Shown here piece by piece: positions 26,151 through 35,873 of a stretch of 64,000 nucleotides of DNA (within the stretch, counting starts at the first letter, position 1; the number at the start of each line of letters is the position of its first letter). The notes under the pieces were generated by a model, which did no database searches, had not been told where the DNA came from, and saw nothing but the letters and a program-made list of their open reading frames with translations. The position numbers and the translations under genes were made by a program. Source of the DNA: an uncultured Bacteroides sp. (GTDB lineage: Bacteria > Bacteroidota > Bacteroidia > Bacteroidales > Bacteroidaceae); assembly GCF_905207245.1 (NCBI RefSeq), contig NZ_CAJLKP010000022.1:1-64000 (forward strand), given 5' to 3'.

Positions 26151-27212
26151 CTATTTCGAAGAAGTCTTATGAATCTTAAAAGTAGCAAGGTTTCCTTTGT
26201 GGTCGGTAGGCCAAACACCGGAGGGGAGCAGAAACTTATCTTTGGAATCGTTTTCAGTTATTACTCCTCTGACAACTGTTTCGGAAGGACCTACTAAAAT
26301 GCTATTTCTCAATGAAAGAATCGAGTTCATCGGATAATAATAAATAAAATCAATCCGGTCACGTTCATCCACTTCGGGTGCCCAAGCTAATTTTTCAAGT
26401 TTAGCTTCTTCTGCAAGTTTATTTCCGGCAGGGAATGTGAATCCGGGATATCGAACAGGGTTGGGATATTTTTCACGATAACTATCTTTAAATCCAGCTT
26501 TATGAAGCATCATTGAACAATCCCAATGAATAACCGCTCCATTGTGGTCCCATAGATTTTTGGTGTCTGCTTGCCAGTCTAAATGTGAAGGCTCATTGAA
26601 ATCTCCTCCCATGATAACCGGACGTCCTTGTTTAATATCGGTTTGTACTTCCTGTACGAAAGTATGGATAGACTCATCTCTGAATGACAAACGATTGGCT
26701 TTCAGAACTTCATATTCGTCTGTTATGGGTTTATCTATCTTCTTCCAACTTGTGCCGCTATATCCGCGTGGCATGTAACATTCATAATTTCGATAATCTA
26801 AATGACAGGAATAGAAAGAAACTGATTGCCCTTCGATTGTAGTCGTCATTTTTACCATAGCACGACTTTCGTCGCCTGGTACAATGCAGCATTTAGTCAT
26901 GCTGTCTGGTTTGAATTTGCTTAAAATACCAATTGCCAGATCGAAAGTTTCTCCATAATAGTGTTTTCCTCTCTTCTTCAATTCTTCTATCACGTGTGGT
27001 ATAAACCGTTTTCCATCTTTGACTTCACACAGGAAGACTACATCTGCATTCGTCTGGTCCAGTATATCAATGATTCCTTGGTCTCCATCAGGTACTTTAG
27101 TACCTCCATGCCACAGGTTTAATTGAAAAACTGTAAATGTACTTTTGTTTTTCGCATCGCAGAGATTAACTAAACAAAACAGGCATAGTAATAATAGTAA
27201 ATTCTTTTTCAT
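26151..27212 (-). CDS. Exported endonuclease/exonuclease/phosphatase-family protein
   Basis: 353 residues with signal peptide (MKKNLLLLLCLFCLVNLCDA). The EEP fold is marked by FQLNLWHGG, the metal-binding Glu in VVFLCEVKD, the CHLDYR strand, GGDFNEPSHLDW, ERDRIDFIYYYP and the C-terminal catalytic pair in WPTDHKGNLATF. EEP enzymes cut phosphodiesters (nucleic acids, sphingomyelin, inositol phosphates). Being secreted and last in the leftward arm of a glycan locus, it may remove a phosphodiester-linked decoration; a scavenging nuclease is the alternative. Confidence 0.88.
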   Translation of the reverse strand: MKKNLLLLLCLFCLVNLCDAKNKSTFTVFQLNLWHGGTKVPDGDQGIIDILDQTNADVVFLCEVKDGKRFIPHVIEELKKRGKHYYGETFDLAIGILSKFKPDSMTKCCIVPGDESRAMVKMTTTIEGQSVSFYSCHLDYRNYECYMPRGYSGTSWKKIDKPITDEYEVLKANRLSFRDESIHTFVQEVQTDIKQGRPVIMGGDFNEPSHLDWQADTKNLWDHNGAVIHWDCSMMLHKAGFKDSYREKYPNPVRYPGFTFPAGNKLAEEAKLEKLAWAPEVDERDRIDFIYYYPMNSILSLRNSILVGPSETVVRGVITENDSKDKFLLPSGVWPTDHKGNLATFKIHKTSSK

Positions 27213-27235
27213 TTCGTATCTTTTTTATTCTTAAT

Positions 27236-27507
27236 CTATTGTGCACTGCTTCCGTTATCGTTGGCATAACAAGCTTTATACGCTACTTCTGCATATCTCT
27301 TGCCCAGAATAACCTGGCTGTCAGCACTGAAGTGAGGGTCTTTCTCATTAATCAGGGGAACCAATTCTCTGGATGACACACAGTAGGAATTAGGGATATG
27401 TTGCCGATAAACAGGAAAATATCCAGTTTAGTATCTGTGGGTTTGTCACCGGCATAGGTGGCTAAACTTATGATAAGTAAGCATAATGATAATAAGATGT
27501 GTTTCAT
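27236..27507 (-). pseudogene. Remnant of an exported SGNH/SASA-type acetylesterase
   Basis: From the ATG at 27507 the frame reads a signal peptide and then GDKPTDTKLDIFLFIGN, matching the family start (dIFLfiGQSNMaG) up to just before the catalytic Ser block. It then runs to a stop after 50 codons. In another frame, from about 27382 to the TAG at 27236-27238, it reads VSSRELVPLINEKDPHFSAD followed by SQVILGKRYAEVAY, the family's C-terminal end with its DxH-type motif. Roughly the middle two thirds of the gene are missing. The rest of the gap 27213-27792 holds only the inverted repeat at 27624-27685. Confidence 0.8.
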
Positions 27508-27623
27508 GGTTCTATTCTTTTCTATTCGTTTATATTGGTGGCAAATATAAGCAGATAATAGACTCCCGGCAACGGAATGTTATACTTTTATATAGAGTTT
27601 TTATGACTTTAATACCCTGTCGA

Positions 27624-27685
27624 CAAGAAGTTAAGAGTTTGTCAACAAGAAGTTAACTCTTTATTGACAAACTCTTAACATCTTG
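27624..27685. repeat. 22-bp inverted repeat with internal direct repeat
   Basis: Arms 27624-27645 and 27664-27685 are complementary with one mismatch, with an 18-nt loop. ACAAGAAGTTAA occurs twice (27623-27634 and 27645-27656, spacing 22 bp). No T run follows on either strand, so this is not an ordinary terminator. Confidence 0.9.
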
Positions 27686-27792
27686 TAATGTATTGATTTA
27701 CAACACTATCTTTACTAGCTTATTTCAGTCGTTCTTTCTTGTCTCTCAGTCTAAAAAAGTTTATTTTAGGAGATGGAGATTATGACTATAAA

Positions 27793-30231
27793 TCACCGGA
27801 TATAAATTGTTAAGTGACTTGTTATTAGAGATTCGGCTGTTACGCTTATCTGAATGGGTTTTCCTGAACCATCACTTTTTATAATAAGTTGTGCATAGCC
27901 GGAGAAAGCACTCCTTCCTATAGGAGCATTTTGTGGAAACGCATCAGGTTCATGACACGAAGGATTGCCATTACCTATTCCTAACACTGTACCATTTTCT
28001 ACTTTGAAACTAATATAATTATCGGCAGTGGGAACTATACGTTTTTTAGAGTCAAGTATTCGGGCGGTGATAATGGCAATGTCATTACCATCTCCATTTA
28101 TTGAATCTCCGTTTTCGCTACTTAATTGTATTAATGCTGGCTCTCCGGTTGTTTCTATACTCTCTGTATATTTTTGATTCTCTTTTTTACCTTTAGCTGT
28201 CAGTTTCCCCGGAATATATTTGACACGCCAGGTGGGTATGTCATACTTATTCACTTTCTTTTTGCCTAAACTCTTATTATTAAGGAAAAATTCTACTTCA
28301 TCCAGGTTTGTGTATAGCTGTACATCGACGGAATCTGTTCCTATACCATTCCAGTGAGGCAAAATGTGTAATACAGGCTCATCAGTCCACCAAGCCTTAT
28401 AGTACCAATATGCATCTTTCGGGTAGCCACAATAATCTAAAATGCCAAAGTTTGAGACTACTCCCGGCCAGTAATGCATCAAAGCTTCTCCACCATAATC
28501 AAATCCGGTCCAGACAAATGCTCCACCAATATATTTGCGAGTATCAACATAACGCATCCATTCTTGTGCGGTAGCTCCCCAGTTAGGACGATCATGATCG
28601 TAGGATTGATGATAATCTTTTTCTTTTATAGTGGTATAAATTCCCCGGGTAGTAAGTGTACTGGCTTCTTCCGTCAGAATACAGGGAAGGTGGGGAAGTT
28701 TTTTATGCACATTATCCATATTCCCTATTCTGAAATAGTTAGATCCTTGTACATCTACAGCTAATGAAAAGCCGGTTCCCCATCCCCCGTTCATTGCTGC
28801 TGTGCACATGCGGGTGGGATCCAGTTTATGCTGTATGTTTTTCATCCGCTCAGCTATCATTCTTCCTTTTTCTGTTTTTTGAATGGCTGGTTCTTCATTG
28901 CCTAAGCACCAAAGAATAATGGAGGGGTGATTTCTGTCACGTCGGATAATGGTCTTCATCTGGCTAAGCCCTTCATCACTGGAACTCATCATACGCATTT
29001 CATCTACAACCAGCATTCCTAAACTATCACACGCTTCCAGAAGAGAGACAGTGGGAGGATTATGAGACGCACGATAGGCATTGGCCCCGAACTCTTTTAA
29101 TTTCTGTATGCGCCAGAAGTTTAGACGGTCAGGCACTGCTACTCCTACTCCTGCATGATCTTGATGACAACATACTCCCTGTATTTGTACTCGTTTTCCA
29201 TTCAGGAGAAACCCTTGGTCAGGTGTAAATGCTATGGTACGGATTCCAAAACGAGTGATGTAACTATCAACCACCTTTTTATTCACTTCTACCTCTGTCT
29301 GCAATTTATATAGATAAGGTGTTTCTGGTGACCATAACATTGCATTCTTCACCTGCATAAAAGTTTCTATATCGTTTTTGTCAAGCGGATTGATTTTCAG
29401 GTTGTTTTCAATGTAAGCTACTTGATTTCCCTGCATGTCTATAATCGTATTTTTTAAGGTGACGTTTACTGCTTTGTCAGTTTCATTGGCTATTTCTATC
29501 AAAGCTTTTACATCTGCTTCTTTTTGAGTAATATTTACGTCGGTAGTTACAAATGTGCCCCATTGCGGAATATGTACCGGAGAAGTGCGGTGCAACCATA
29601 CATTGCGATAAATACCTGCTCCTTCATATGACCATAGTTCCGATTGTGTAGCGTCTACCCGTACCGTTATCACATTTTCTTTTTCTGGTTCATAATTTAA
29701 ACACTCGGTTACATCAAGAGTTAAAGGAACATATCCGCTTTCGTTTCTTCCCAGATAAATGCCATTCATCCATACTTGTGCATCTCTGAAAATACCTTCA
29801 AATTCCAATGTGTATCGGCATCCTTTGATTGCCGTCAGTTTGAACTTCTTACGATACCATCCTATACTATTTTCCGGTGAACGCCCGCCCAGTTTGCGGT
29901 AACCTTTTACTTTAAGTTGATTTATGTCAAAGCCTAAAGTCATTCCCCAGTCATGAGGTATGGATACTTGTTCCCACAGGCTATCGTTATAGACTTCTGT
30001 GTGAGGAACTTCAAGGCGCGATTTTTGATCGTCCTGAAGCATTGTTGCCTCTTGTAGAAAATTAATTTTAGAGAAAGAAAGTGCAAGTCCGTAATTGAAG
30101 TCTTTTCCGGGATTTGCTGCATGCCCTTTAGCAAAGCGCCAGTTGGGGTTAAGTGATATCTTCTCACGCATACTCTGCGCGTTGGCAAGAGATATACACA
30201 GCAATAAAGCTAATAGATGAAATGTTCTCAT
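27793..30231 (-). CDS. Glycoside hydrolase family 2 (beta-galactosidase/glucuronidase type)
   Basis: 812 residues with signal peptide (MRTFHLLALLLCISLANAQ). The sugar-binding domain has SIPHDWGMTLGF and IGWYRKKFKL, followed by a jelly roll with GIFRDAQVWMNGIYLGRNESGYVPLTLDVT. An Ig-like domain leads into the TIM barrel with GVCCHQDHAGVGVAVP, RASHNPPT and the acid/base Glu in LWCLGNEE (E446). The nucleophile is probably one of E521/E522 in CILTEEAS. The C-terminal part has DUF4982-like and Ig-like modules. It likely removes a terminal beta-linked galactose or uronic acid; the choice cannot be made from sequence. It is in the leftward arm of the PUL, 89 bp behind the regulator. Confidence 0.93.
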   Translation of the reverse strand: MRTFHLLALLLCISLANAQSMREKISLNPNWRFAKGHAANPGKDFNYGLALSFSKINFLQEATMLQDDQKSRLEVPHTEVYNDSLWEQVSIPHDWGMTLGFDINQLKVKGYRKLGGRSPENSIGWYRKKFKLTAIKGCRYTLEFEGIFRDAQVWMNGIYLGRNESGYVPLTLDVTECLNYEPEKENVITVRVDATQSELWSYEGAGIYRNVWLHRTSPVHIPQWGTFVTTDVNITQKEADVKALIEIANETDKAVNVTLKNTIIDMQGNQVAYIENNLKINPLDKNDIETFMQVKNAMLWSPETPYLYKLQTEVEVNKKVVDSYITRFGIRTIAFTPDQGFLLNGKRVQIQGVCCHQDHAGVGVAVPDRLNFWRIQKLKEFGANAYRASHNPPTVSLLEACDSLGMLVVDEMRMMSSSDEGLSQMKTIIRRDRNHPSIILWCLGNEEPAIQKTEKGRMIAERMKNIQHKLDPTRMCTAAMNGGWGTGFSLAVDVQGSNYFRIGNMDNVHKKLPHLPCILTEEASTLTTRGIYTTIKEKDYHQSYDHDRPNWGATAQEWMRYVDTRKYIGGAFVWTGFDYGGEALMHYWPGVVSNFGILDYCGYPKDAYWYYKAWWTDEPVLHILPHWNGIGTDSVDVQLYTNLDEVEFFLNNKSLGKKKVNKYDIPTWRVKYIPGKLTAKGKKENQKYTESIETTGEPALIQLSSENGDSINGDGNDIAIITARILDSKKRIVPTADNYISFKVENGTVLGIGNGNPSCHEPDAFPQNAPIGRSAFSGYAQLIIKSDGSGKPIQISVTAESLITSHLTIYIR

Positions 30232-30320
30232 GATAGTTAGTTTTTTGCTGGCAAAGGAATGGGAATTTAATCAAAGGGAGGTATATGCTGCATACATGAT
30301 ACGTACCTTTTGCATACATT

Positions 30321-33300
30321 CTATTCTTCTTCTGCTGCTTCATCTTCCTTATTACTGTAAATTTCGCCTTTGCGGTAAATTTGTGGAATAACATGGAATT
30401 TAGCTTTGAAGCTTTTAGTAAACTGTCTGGGCGAAGAGAATCCCAGATGATCTGCGATTTCAGATATATTCAATTCCGGATTGTTTTTTAACATGAAGGC
30501 TGCCCGTTTTAGGCGTACGGTAATTATAAACTCATAAGGAGTCTGTCCGGTTATATCTTTCAATTTATTGAATAGTTTAGTACGGGCAATACTCATTTCA
30601 CGAGCGAAAATATCCACATTGAAGTTTGTGTCATCAAGATGCAGCTCTATAATTTTCATGGCTTGATCTATAAACTCCTTATCCAAGATATTTGTAGCTA
30701 ATATTTGTGGGGTAGCCTGAGGTTGTTTGCTGAACTTCTCTTGTAGCATGATACGGTTGTTAACCAGATTATTGCAACGTGATAATAATATGTTAATATT
30801 GAATGGTTTGGTAATATAGTCATCAGCTCCTATGCGAAGTCCTTCTAAATTGTGTTCAATGGCTGTTTGGGCTGTCAGTAAGATAACAGGAATATGGCAT
30901 GTATCTAAATTTTCTTTGATAATTTTGCATAGCTCTGTTCCTGATAATTTGGGCATTATCACGTCACTTAATACCAGATTAGGATGTTCGGACTGGACTT
31001 TTTCCCAACCTTCAGCTCCGTTAGAAGCTGTTATTACGGTGTAGAAAGTTTCAAATATCTTGGTTAACATGTCAAGTAGGGAAGGATTATCCTCTATAAT
31101 GAGTATTTTAGCTTCTTTGTTTTTTTCAATAGCCGACTCTGTTTTTAGTATATCTGATTCGTATTCATCCAGAAAAATTGCCGGATTCTGATATTCAGAT
31201 GTGGCTATCTGTATTTCATTTTTTAATTCATTAATTTGTTCAGGTTTCAGATGCTCTTTACCGCAGGGTAAATGTACGCTAAAGGTTGTTGATTCTCCGG
31301 GGGTACTATATACATCAATTGTGCCATGATGTAATTCAACAATACCCTTGGTGAGTGATAGACCTATTCCGGTTCCTGGATGGGCTAATGAATCAATCTG
31401 CTCTGTCTGATAAAAACGGTCGAAGATTTTATCAATATCCTGAGGGGAAATGCCACTTCCATCATCGGTTACTTCTATTATAGCTCCATGTTTTTCTTTT
31501 CGTACCGACACGGAAATATTCCCTCCTTCCTTTACATGTTTGAAAGCATTTGAGAGAAGGTTATTTACTACCTTCTGCATTTGCTTTGGATCAAACCAGA
31601 TGGAAATGTTATCATGTGTTTTGTGGAAATTGAATGATATCTGATGTTGTATGGCGTACTCTTGAAAAAGCAGGTAGGTTTCGTATACAAAATCTACAAG
31701 ATTATTTTCACTTGCTTTTATGTGCATATAACCTTGTTCTTGCTTACGGAAGTCCAGTAACTCAGAAATCAATTCCCGTAATTGCAGGCTGCTTTTATAA
31801 ACTTTTAGAATTTTATTATAGGCGGTTGGGGCGAAAGAACGCATCTGCAGTAACATTTCCATTTGTCCGATGATCAGAGTCAGTGGTGTTCGGAACTCAT
31901 GTGAAATGTTGGTAAAGAAACGTAGTTTAGTTTGATTAAGTTGCTCTATATCCTCTAAGTGTTTCTTTTCATATTTTAGTGATTCCTGTAGCTTAATCCG
32001 GTTATTATACATGCGGAATAAATAGTAGAGGACACTGCAAATACATAGGACATATATTATGTAAGCCCATACGGTGCGGTAAACTGGGGGAAGAATTTCA
32101 ATTTCCAGTTTACTCATGGGTACAAGTGGGTTGTTTTTTGCACGTACACTGAGTGTATATTTTCCCGGATTTAGGTTAGTATATGTGACGGCTTGTTGTT
32201 TGCGTATGCTTGTCCAGTTTTGTGAGAATCCTTTTAGAAAATATTCTATTTCATCTTGATTAAAGGGGATATAATTGGTGGTGGTATACTCAATACTAAA
32301 CATGGATTGATTGGGTTTCAATGTAATTCGATGGGAGTAACTTAAAGAATTATTGAGTATCTGGCTCTTATCACCAGGTTGAATAATTTCGCCATTTACT
32401 AATAAACGGAAAGGATAGATATTGTAGCTTTGTGGTATGTAGTCAATGCTTTCAGCTTTAAATGATATCATACCGTCTACTCCTCCGATATATATATCAC
32501 CATTGGTTGTTTTGTATACAGAACGCTCGTTGGGAGCTGATAATGGTACTCCGTTTTCTTTGTTATAGTTCTGAAATCTGCGTGTAGGATAATCTAGTAT
32601 AGAAAAACCGGAATCGGTTATGAATAATATTTTATTCGGTGAAAGTTCGCATACGTCATAGACATAATTACTTCCTAATCCATTATTCTGTTCGTCAAAG
32701 TTTTCAAAATCATCCGTCTCATATCGGTATAAGTCTATTCCGCTTTCATTCGTACAGAACCAAAGGCGTTTTTGACTGTCCTCATATATTCGGTTGATAC
32801 TATTACTGCTGATACTTTGTTTCAGGGCGTGATTGTGCCTGTAATTCTTTAATTTATTACTGTCAAATGAGTATTTATATACACCTTTTCCATCACCACC
32901 GATCCAAAGAGAGTTGTGGTGATCTATATAAACAGAAGTTGCATAGGAAATATTCTGGTGCTCGTCTTGGAACAGGACTTTGTATTGACCTGTGTTTGGA
33001 CTAAATATGCTTACACCTCTATGCGTAGCCAGGATGAGTTCGTTTTTATAGGGTACAATATCCCGAATTGTATTTGAATGGGAAAATACGTCATTATTTC
33101 TATTGAATGGGTAATGGGTGAAATGGTCATTTTGAGTATCTAATTTATTGAGCCCTCCCATGTGGGTACCTATCCATAATATTTCTTTGTCTTTATCGTA
33201 GTAGATAGACTTTATATTGTCGTGAGATATGCTGTTACCATGCTTGATATGTTTATACCATTTAAATTTGCCATTTTCCGGATTCAGTTTATTTATTCCT

Positions 33301-34382
33301 CCTCCTTCTGTTGCTATCCACAAATTATGTTGATTATCTTCAGTGATACAACCTATGATGGGTGAGCTAAGCCCCTCCTTTTCCAAAGATGATGTCTGAT
33401 AATAGCGGTAGTTCTGGTTTTCCGGATGGAAATAATTAATCCCTCCAAAATAGGTTCCGATCCAAAGGGTACCTTGTTGGTCACATAGTAAAGTCCAGAT
33501 AGAAGAGTGGGTAAGGCTATTCTCTTTATTACTTTTATGATAGCTTGTGAAAGTCTGATCGGTAGCATTATACCGGTTGAGTCCATTGAATGTTCCAATC
33601 CAGATATTTCCTTGTTTATCTTCACAGAAGCAACGAATGAAATTGGAACTAATGCTGGAAGGGTCCAGATTGTCATTACGGAAATTAGTTATAGAATCTT
33701 CATTCATTACATAGATTCCATGATTCATTGTACCTATCCAGAATTTGCCGGTGGAGTCTTTAAATATGTCAATAATGTCAGTATCCGGTAGAAGATTGTA
33801 AAGTGTATGATCGTGGGTCATCAAACGGAAAAGTCCTTGGTTTTGGGTTCCTATCAGTATATACTCATCGCAAATGTATATAGAGGTAATATACATATCT
33901 AACTCTTTGACTTTATAATACTCTTTGAATTGTTTACCATCGTAGCGATAAATCGTATTTCCAATGGTAATGTAGAGTTGCTTGTGGTAAAACATGGAAC
34001 GTGTGCTACCTTGAATCAGAGTTGAAATCTTATTTTTTGATACCTGCAAAGTTGAGATCCCTTTGGAAGTCATGAAGTAGATTTCATCTTTGCTGTTGCC
34101 TGTAATTTTGAGTATATTATTATAAATTAGACTGTTCGGATTATCCTTCTGATATTTGTAAGTTATAAATTCTTTACCGTTATATAAGCAGACCCCATTG
34201 CGTGTTCCTGCCCAAATGAATCCTGCCGAATCTTGGTAGATTGCCATTACGGAATTATGTGCCAGTCCGTCATCGGTAGTCAGGTGATTGAAAGAGATAC
34301 TTTGTGCCATGCTATTGGGTAATCCCAGAATACAATAGCAAATTAGGAAAAAGAGGCTTTTATATTTCGTTGTGTGTTCCAT
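30321..34382 (-). CDS. Hybrid two-component system sensor/regulator (HTCS)
   Basis: 1353 residues from the ATG at 34382, 25 bp after a -7 box. After a signal-like segment, periplasmic propeller repeats (IYQDSAGFIWAGTRNGVCLYNG and about a dozen similar) occupy residues 30-670. A Y_Y_Y domain and one membrane segment near 765-785 follow. The histidine kinase has its phosphoacceptor H828 in ISHEFRTP and an ATPase domain (N-box around 940). The receiver phosphoacceptor is D1140 in LVLSDVIMPKLSG. An AraC-type DNA-binding domain ends the protein (about 1255-1345). HTCS proteins bind an oligosaccharide of the target glycan and switch on their PUL. It is divergent from GH88 and the sus genes, which it presumably controls. 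Confidence 0.97.
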   Translation of the reverse strand: MEHTTKYKSLFFLICYCILGLPNSMAQSISFNHLTTDDGLAHNSVMAIYQDSAGFIWAGTRNGVCLYNGKEFITYKYQKDNPNSLIYNNILKITGNSKDEIYFMTSKGISTLQVSKNKISTLIQGSTRSMFYHKQLYITIGNTIYRYDGKQFKEYYKVKELDMYITSIYICDEYILIGTQNQGLFRLMTHDHTLYNLLPDTDIIDIFKDSTGKFWIGTMNHGIYVMNEDSITNFRNDNLDPSSISSNFIRCFCEDKQGNIWIGTFNGLNRYNATDQTFTSYHKSNKENSLTHSSIWTLLCDQQGTLWIGTYFGGINYFHPENQNYRYYQTSSLEKEGLSSPIIGCITEDNQHNLWIATEGGGINKLNPENGKFKWYKHIKHGNSISHDNIKSIYYDKDKEILWIGTHMGGLNKLDTQNDHFTHYPFNRNNDVFSHSNTIRDIVPYKNELILATHRGVSIFSPNTGQYKVLFQDEHQNISYATSVYIDHHNSLWIGGDGKGVYKYSFDSNKLKNYRHNHALKQSISSNSINRIYEDSQKRLWFCTNESGIDLYRYETDDFENFDEQNNGLGSNYVYDVCELSPNKILFITDSGFSILDYPTRRFQNYNKENGVPLSAPNERSVYKTTNGDIYIGGVDGMISFKAESIDYIPQSYNIYPFRLLVNGEIIQPGDKSQILNNSLSYSHRITLKPNQSMFSIEYTTTNYIPFNQDEIEYFLKGFSQNWTSIRKQQAVTYTNLNPGKYTLSVRAKNNPLVPMSKLEIEILPPVYRTVWAYIIYVLCICSVLYYLFRMYNNRIKLQESLKYEKKHLEDIEQLNQTKLRFFTNISHEFRTPLTLIIGQMEMLLQMRSFAPTAYNKILKVYKSSLQLRELISELLDFRKQEQGYMHIKASENNLVDFVYETYLLFQEYAIQHQISFNFHKTHDNISIWFDPKQMQKVVNNLLSNAFKHVKEGGNISVSVRKEKHGAIIEVTDDGSGISPQDIDKIFDRFYQTEQIDSLAHPGTGIGLSLTKGIVELHHGTIDVYSTPGESTTFSVHLPCGKEHLKPEQINELKNEIQIATSEYQNPAIFLDEYESDILKTESAIEKNKEAKILIIEDNPSLLDMLTKIFETFYTVITASNGAEGWEKVQSEHPNLVLSDVIMPKLSGTELCKIIKENLDTCHIPVILLTAQTAIEHNLEGLRIGADDYITKPFNINILLSRCNNLVNNRIMLQEKFSKQPQATPQILATNILDKEFIDQAMKIIELHLDDTNFNVDIFAREMSIARTKLFNKLKDITGQTPYEFIITVRLKRAAFMLKNNPELNISEIADHLGFSSPRQFTKSFKAKFHVIPQIYRKGEIYSNKEDEAAEEE

Positions 34383-34406
34383 AGCGATAATAGTTAGATA
34401 ATACGG

Positions 34407-34414
34407 CAAAGATA
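34407..34414 (-). promoter_or_regulatory. -7 box for the HTCS gene
   Basis: TATCTTTG on the minus strand, 25 bp before the ATG. Confidence 0.6.
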
Positions 34415-34478
34415 TTTCTTTTTTGATAAAAGTGGTAATATGACATCTGTCGTTTAAGTACAAAACAGGTGTATTGTG

Positions 34479-34510
34479 AGTACATTGATTATTGGAAAAT
34501 GTGATGTACT
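34479..34510. promoter_or_regulatory. Candidate operator in the HTCS/GH88 divergent gap
   Basis: AGTACAT (34479-34485) and ATGTACT (34504-34510) form a perfect 7-bp inverted repeat with an 18-bp spacer, between the two divergent -7 boxes. A further palindrome TACGTACG-like element lies near 34530. Function inferred from location only. Confidence 0.35.
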
Positions 34511-34562
34511 GGCAGGGTATATTTGTTGTACGTACGTCGTGGCTTTGTTTTTAGTGATAATC

Positions 34563-34570
34563 TACTTTTG
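34563..34570 (+). promoter_or_regulatory. -7 box for the GH88/sus operon
   Basis: TACTTTTG, 34 bp before the GH88 ATG; TTTG at 34544-34547 is a -33 candidate with short spacing. Confidence 0.55.
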
Positions 34571-34603
34571 CATTATTCTTTTTAATTAGCTACTAATACG
34601 TAT

Positions 34604-35809
34604 ATGAAAAGTACTTTATTAACAATTCTGTCAGGGGCTTTGCTATTGATGATGTCAGGATGCAGACCGAAAGTATCTGTTTCTACAGGAGATATTCTAT
34701 CTGATAATATAAAGAGTGCAATAACACAGTATTCTTCTCAGGTCAGGCTGATTGGGAATAATGATAAGATTATGATTCCACGAACTCTGGATGAGCATGA
34801 CGGGATTGTATACATACCTTGTAATGACTGGAGTAGTGGCTTCTTCTCAGGAAGCTTGTGGTATATATATGACTTAACAAGAGATCCTAAATGGGAGACT
34901 TGGGCAGTAAAGTACACAGAGGCTTTAGATTCTATTTCATATTTGACTCATCATGATGATGCTGGATTTATGGTAGGAAGTAGTTTCTTGAATGGTATGA
35001 GGATAGGGGGAAGGGGTTATCGTTCTGTGATATTACGAGCGGCCAAATTACTTTCTACTCATTTTCATCCGGTAGCGGGAGTCATTCAATTATTGGATTT
35101 GAACAAAGACTGTCAATCTTCCAAAGGCTGGAAATGTCCGGTAACAATCGAAAATATGATAAGCCTGGAGATTCTTTTTGAGGCTTCACAGTTGTCCGGA
35201 GATTATAGCTATCATAATATGGCAGTCAGCCATGCTGATAAAACTCTGCAGAATCATTTTCGTATGGACTATAGTTGCTACCACCTTGTTGATTACGATC
35301 CGGATACTGGAGAAGTAAGAAGCCAGCAGACCATACAGGGATATGCTGATGAATCGGCTTGGGCCAGAGGACAAGCTTGGGCTCTTTATGGATATACGAT
35401 GTGCTATCGATATACGCATAAGGCAGAGTATTTGGTGCAAGCTCAGAATATTTATAACTATATTTTCACTAATAAGAATTTGCCTACAGACTTAATCCCA
35501 TACTGGGATTATGATGCGCTGAACATACCTAATGAACCTCGGGATGTTTCAGCGGCAGCCATAACAGCGTCAGCTCTCTATGAGCTGGATACTTTTCTTC
35601 CTGGAACAAAATATAAAGAAACGGCTGATATGATAATGGAGTCATTAAGTTCTCCGGTATATAGGGCGGAAGAAGGAACAAATGGTTATTTCATATTGAA
35701 ACATTCTGTAGGAAGCATTCCACACAAGCAGGAAGTAGATGTCCCTTTAAACTATGCGGACTATTATTTTCTTGAAGCATTGATAAGGAAACGTGATTTG
35801 GAAAAATGA
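34604..35809 (+). CDS. GH88 unsaturated uronyl hydrolase, variant active site
   Basis: 401-residue lipoprotein (lipobox LMMSGCRPK). GH88 enzymes hydrate the 4,5-double bond of unsaturated uronic acids left by polysaccharide lyases, releasing the sugar. The alpha/alpha barrel shows WSSGFFSGSLWYIYDLT, HHDDAGFM with the first conserved Asp (D119), and QGYADESAWARGQAWALYGYTMCYR. At the second catalytic position the usual I-D-N-M motif reads TIENMISLEILFEAS, so E183 replaces the Asp equivalent to D149 of the Bacillus GL1 enzyme (alignment by eye). It starts the rightward PUL arm, 64 bp before susC, consistent with working downstream of the PL8-like lyase domain. Confidence 0.9.
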   Translation: MKSTLLTILSGALLLMMSGCRPKVSVSTGDILSDNIKSAITQYSSQVRLIGNNDKIMIPRTLDEHDGIVYIPCNDWSSGFFSGSLWYIYDLTRDPKWETWAVKYTEALDSISYLTHHDDAGFMVGSSFLNGMRIGGRGYRSVILRAAKLLSTHFHPVAGVIQLLDLNKDCQSSKGWKCPVTIENMISLEILFEASQLSGDYSYHNMAVSHADKTLQNHFRMDYSCYHLVDYDPDTGEVRSQQTIQGYADESAWARGQAWALYGYTMCYRYTHKAEYLVQAQNIYNYIFTNKNLPTDLIPYWDYDALNIPNEPRDVSAAAITASALYELDTFLPGTKYKETADMIMESLSSPVYRAEEGTNGYFILKHSVGSIPHKQEVDVPLNYADYYFLEALIRKRDLEK

Positions 35810-35873
35810 TACAATAAACTAATACTAACCCGTACCTATGTTTACGACCGTAGGGTACATAATCTAATTATTT

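Noticed and set aside
34383..34463. Start of the HTCS protein at 34463
   Set aside because: The extension covers the -7 box at 34407-34414 and precedes the natural signal-like segment.
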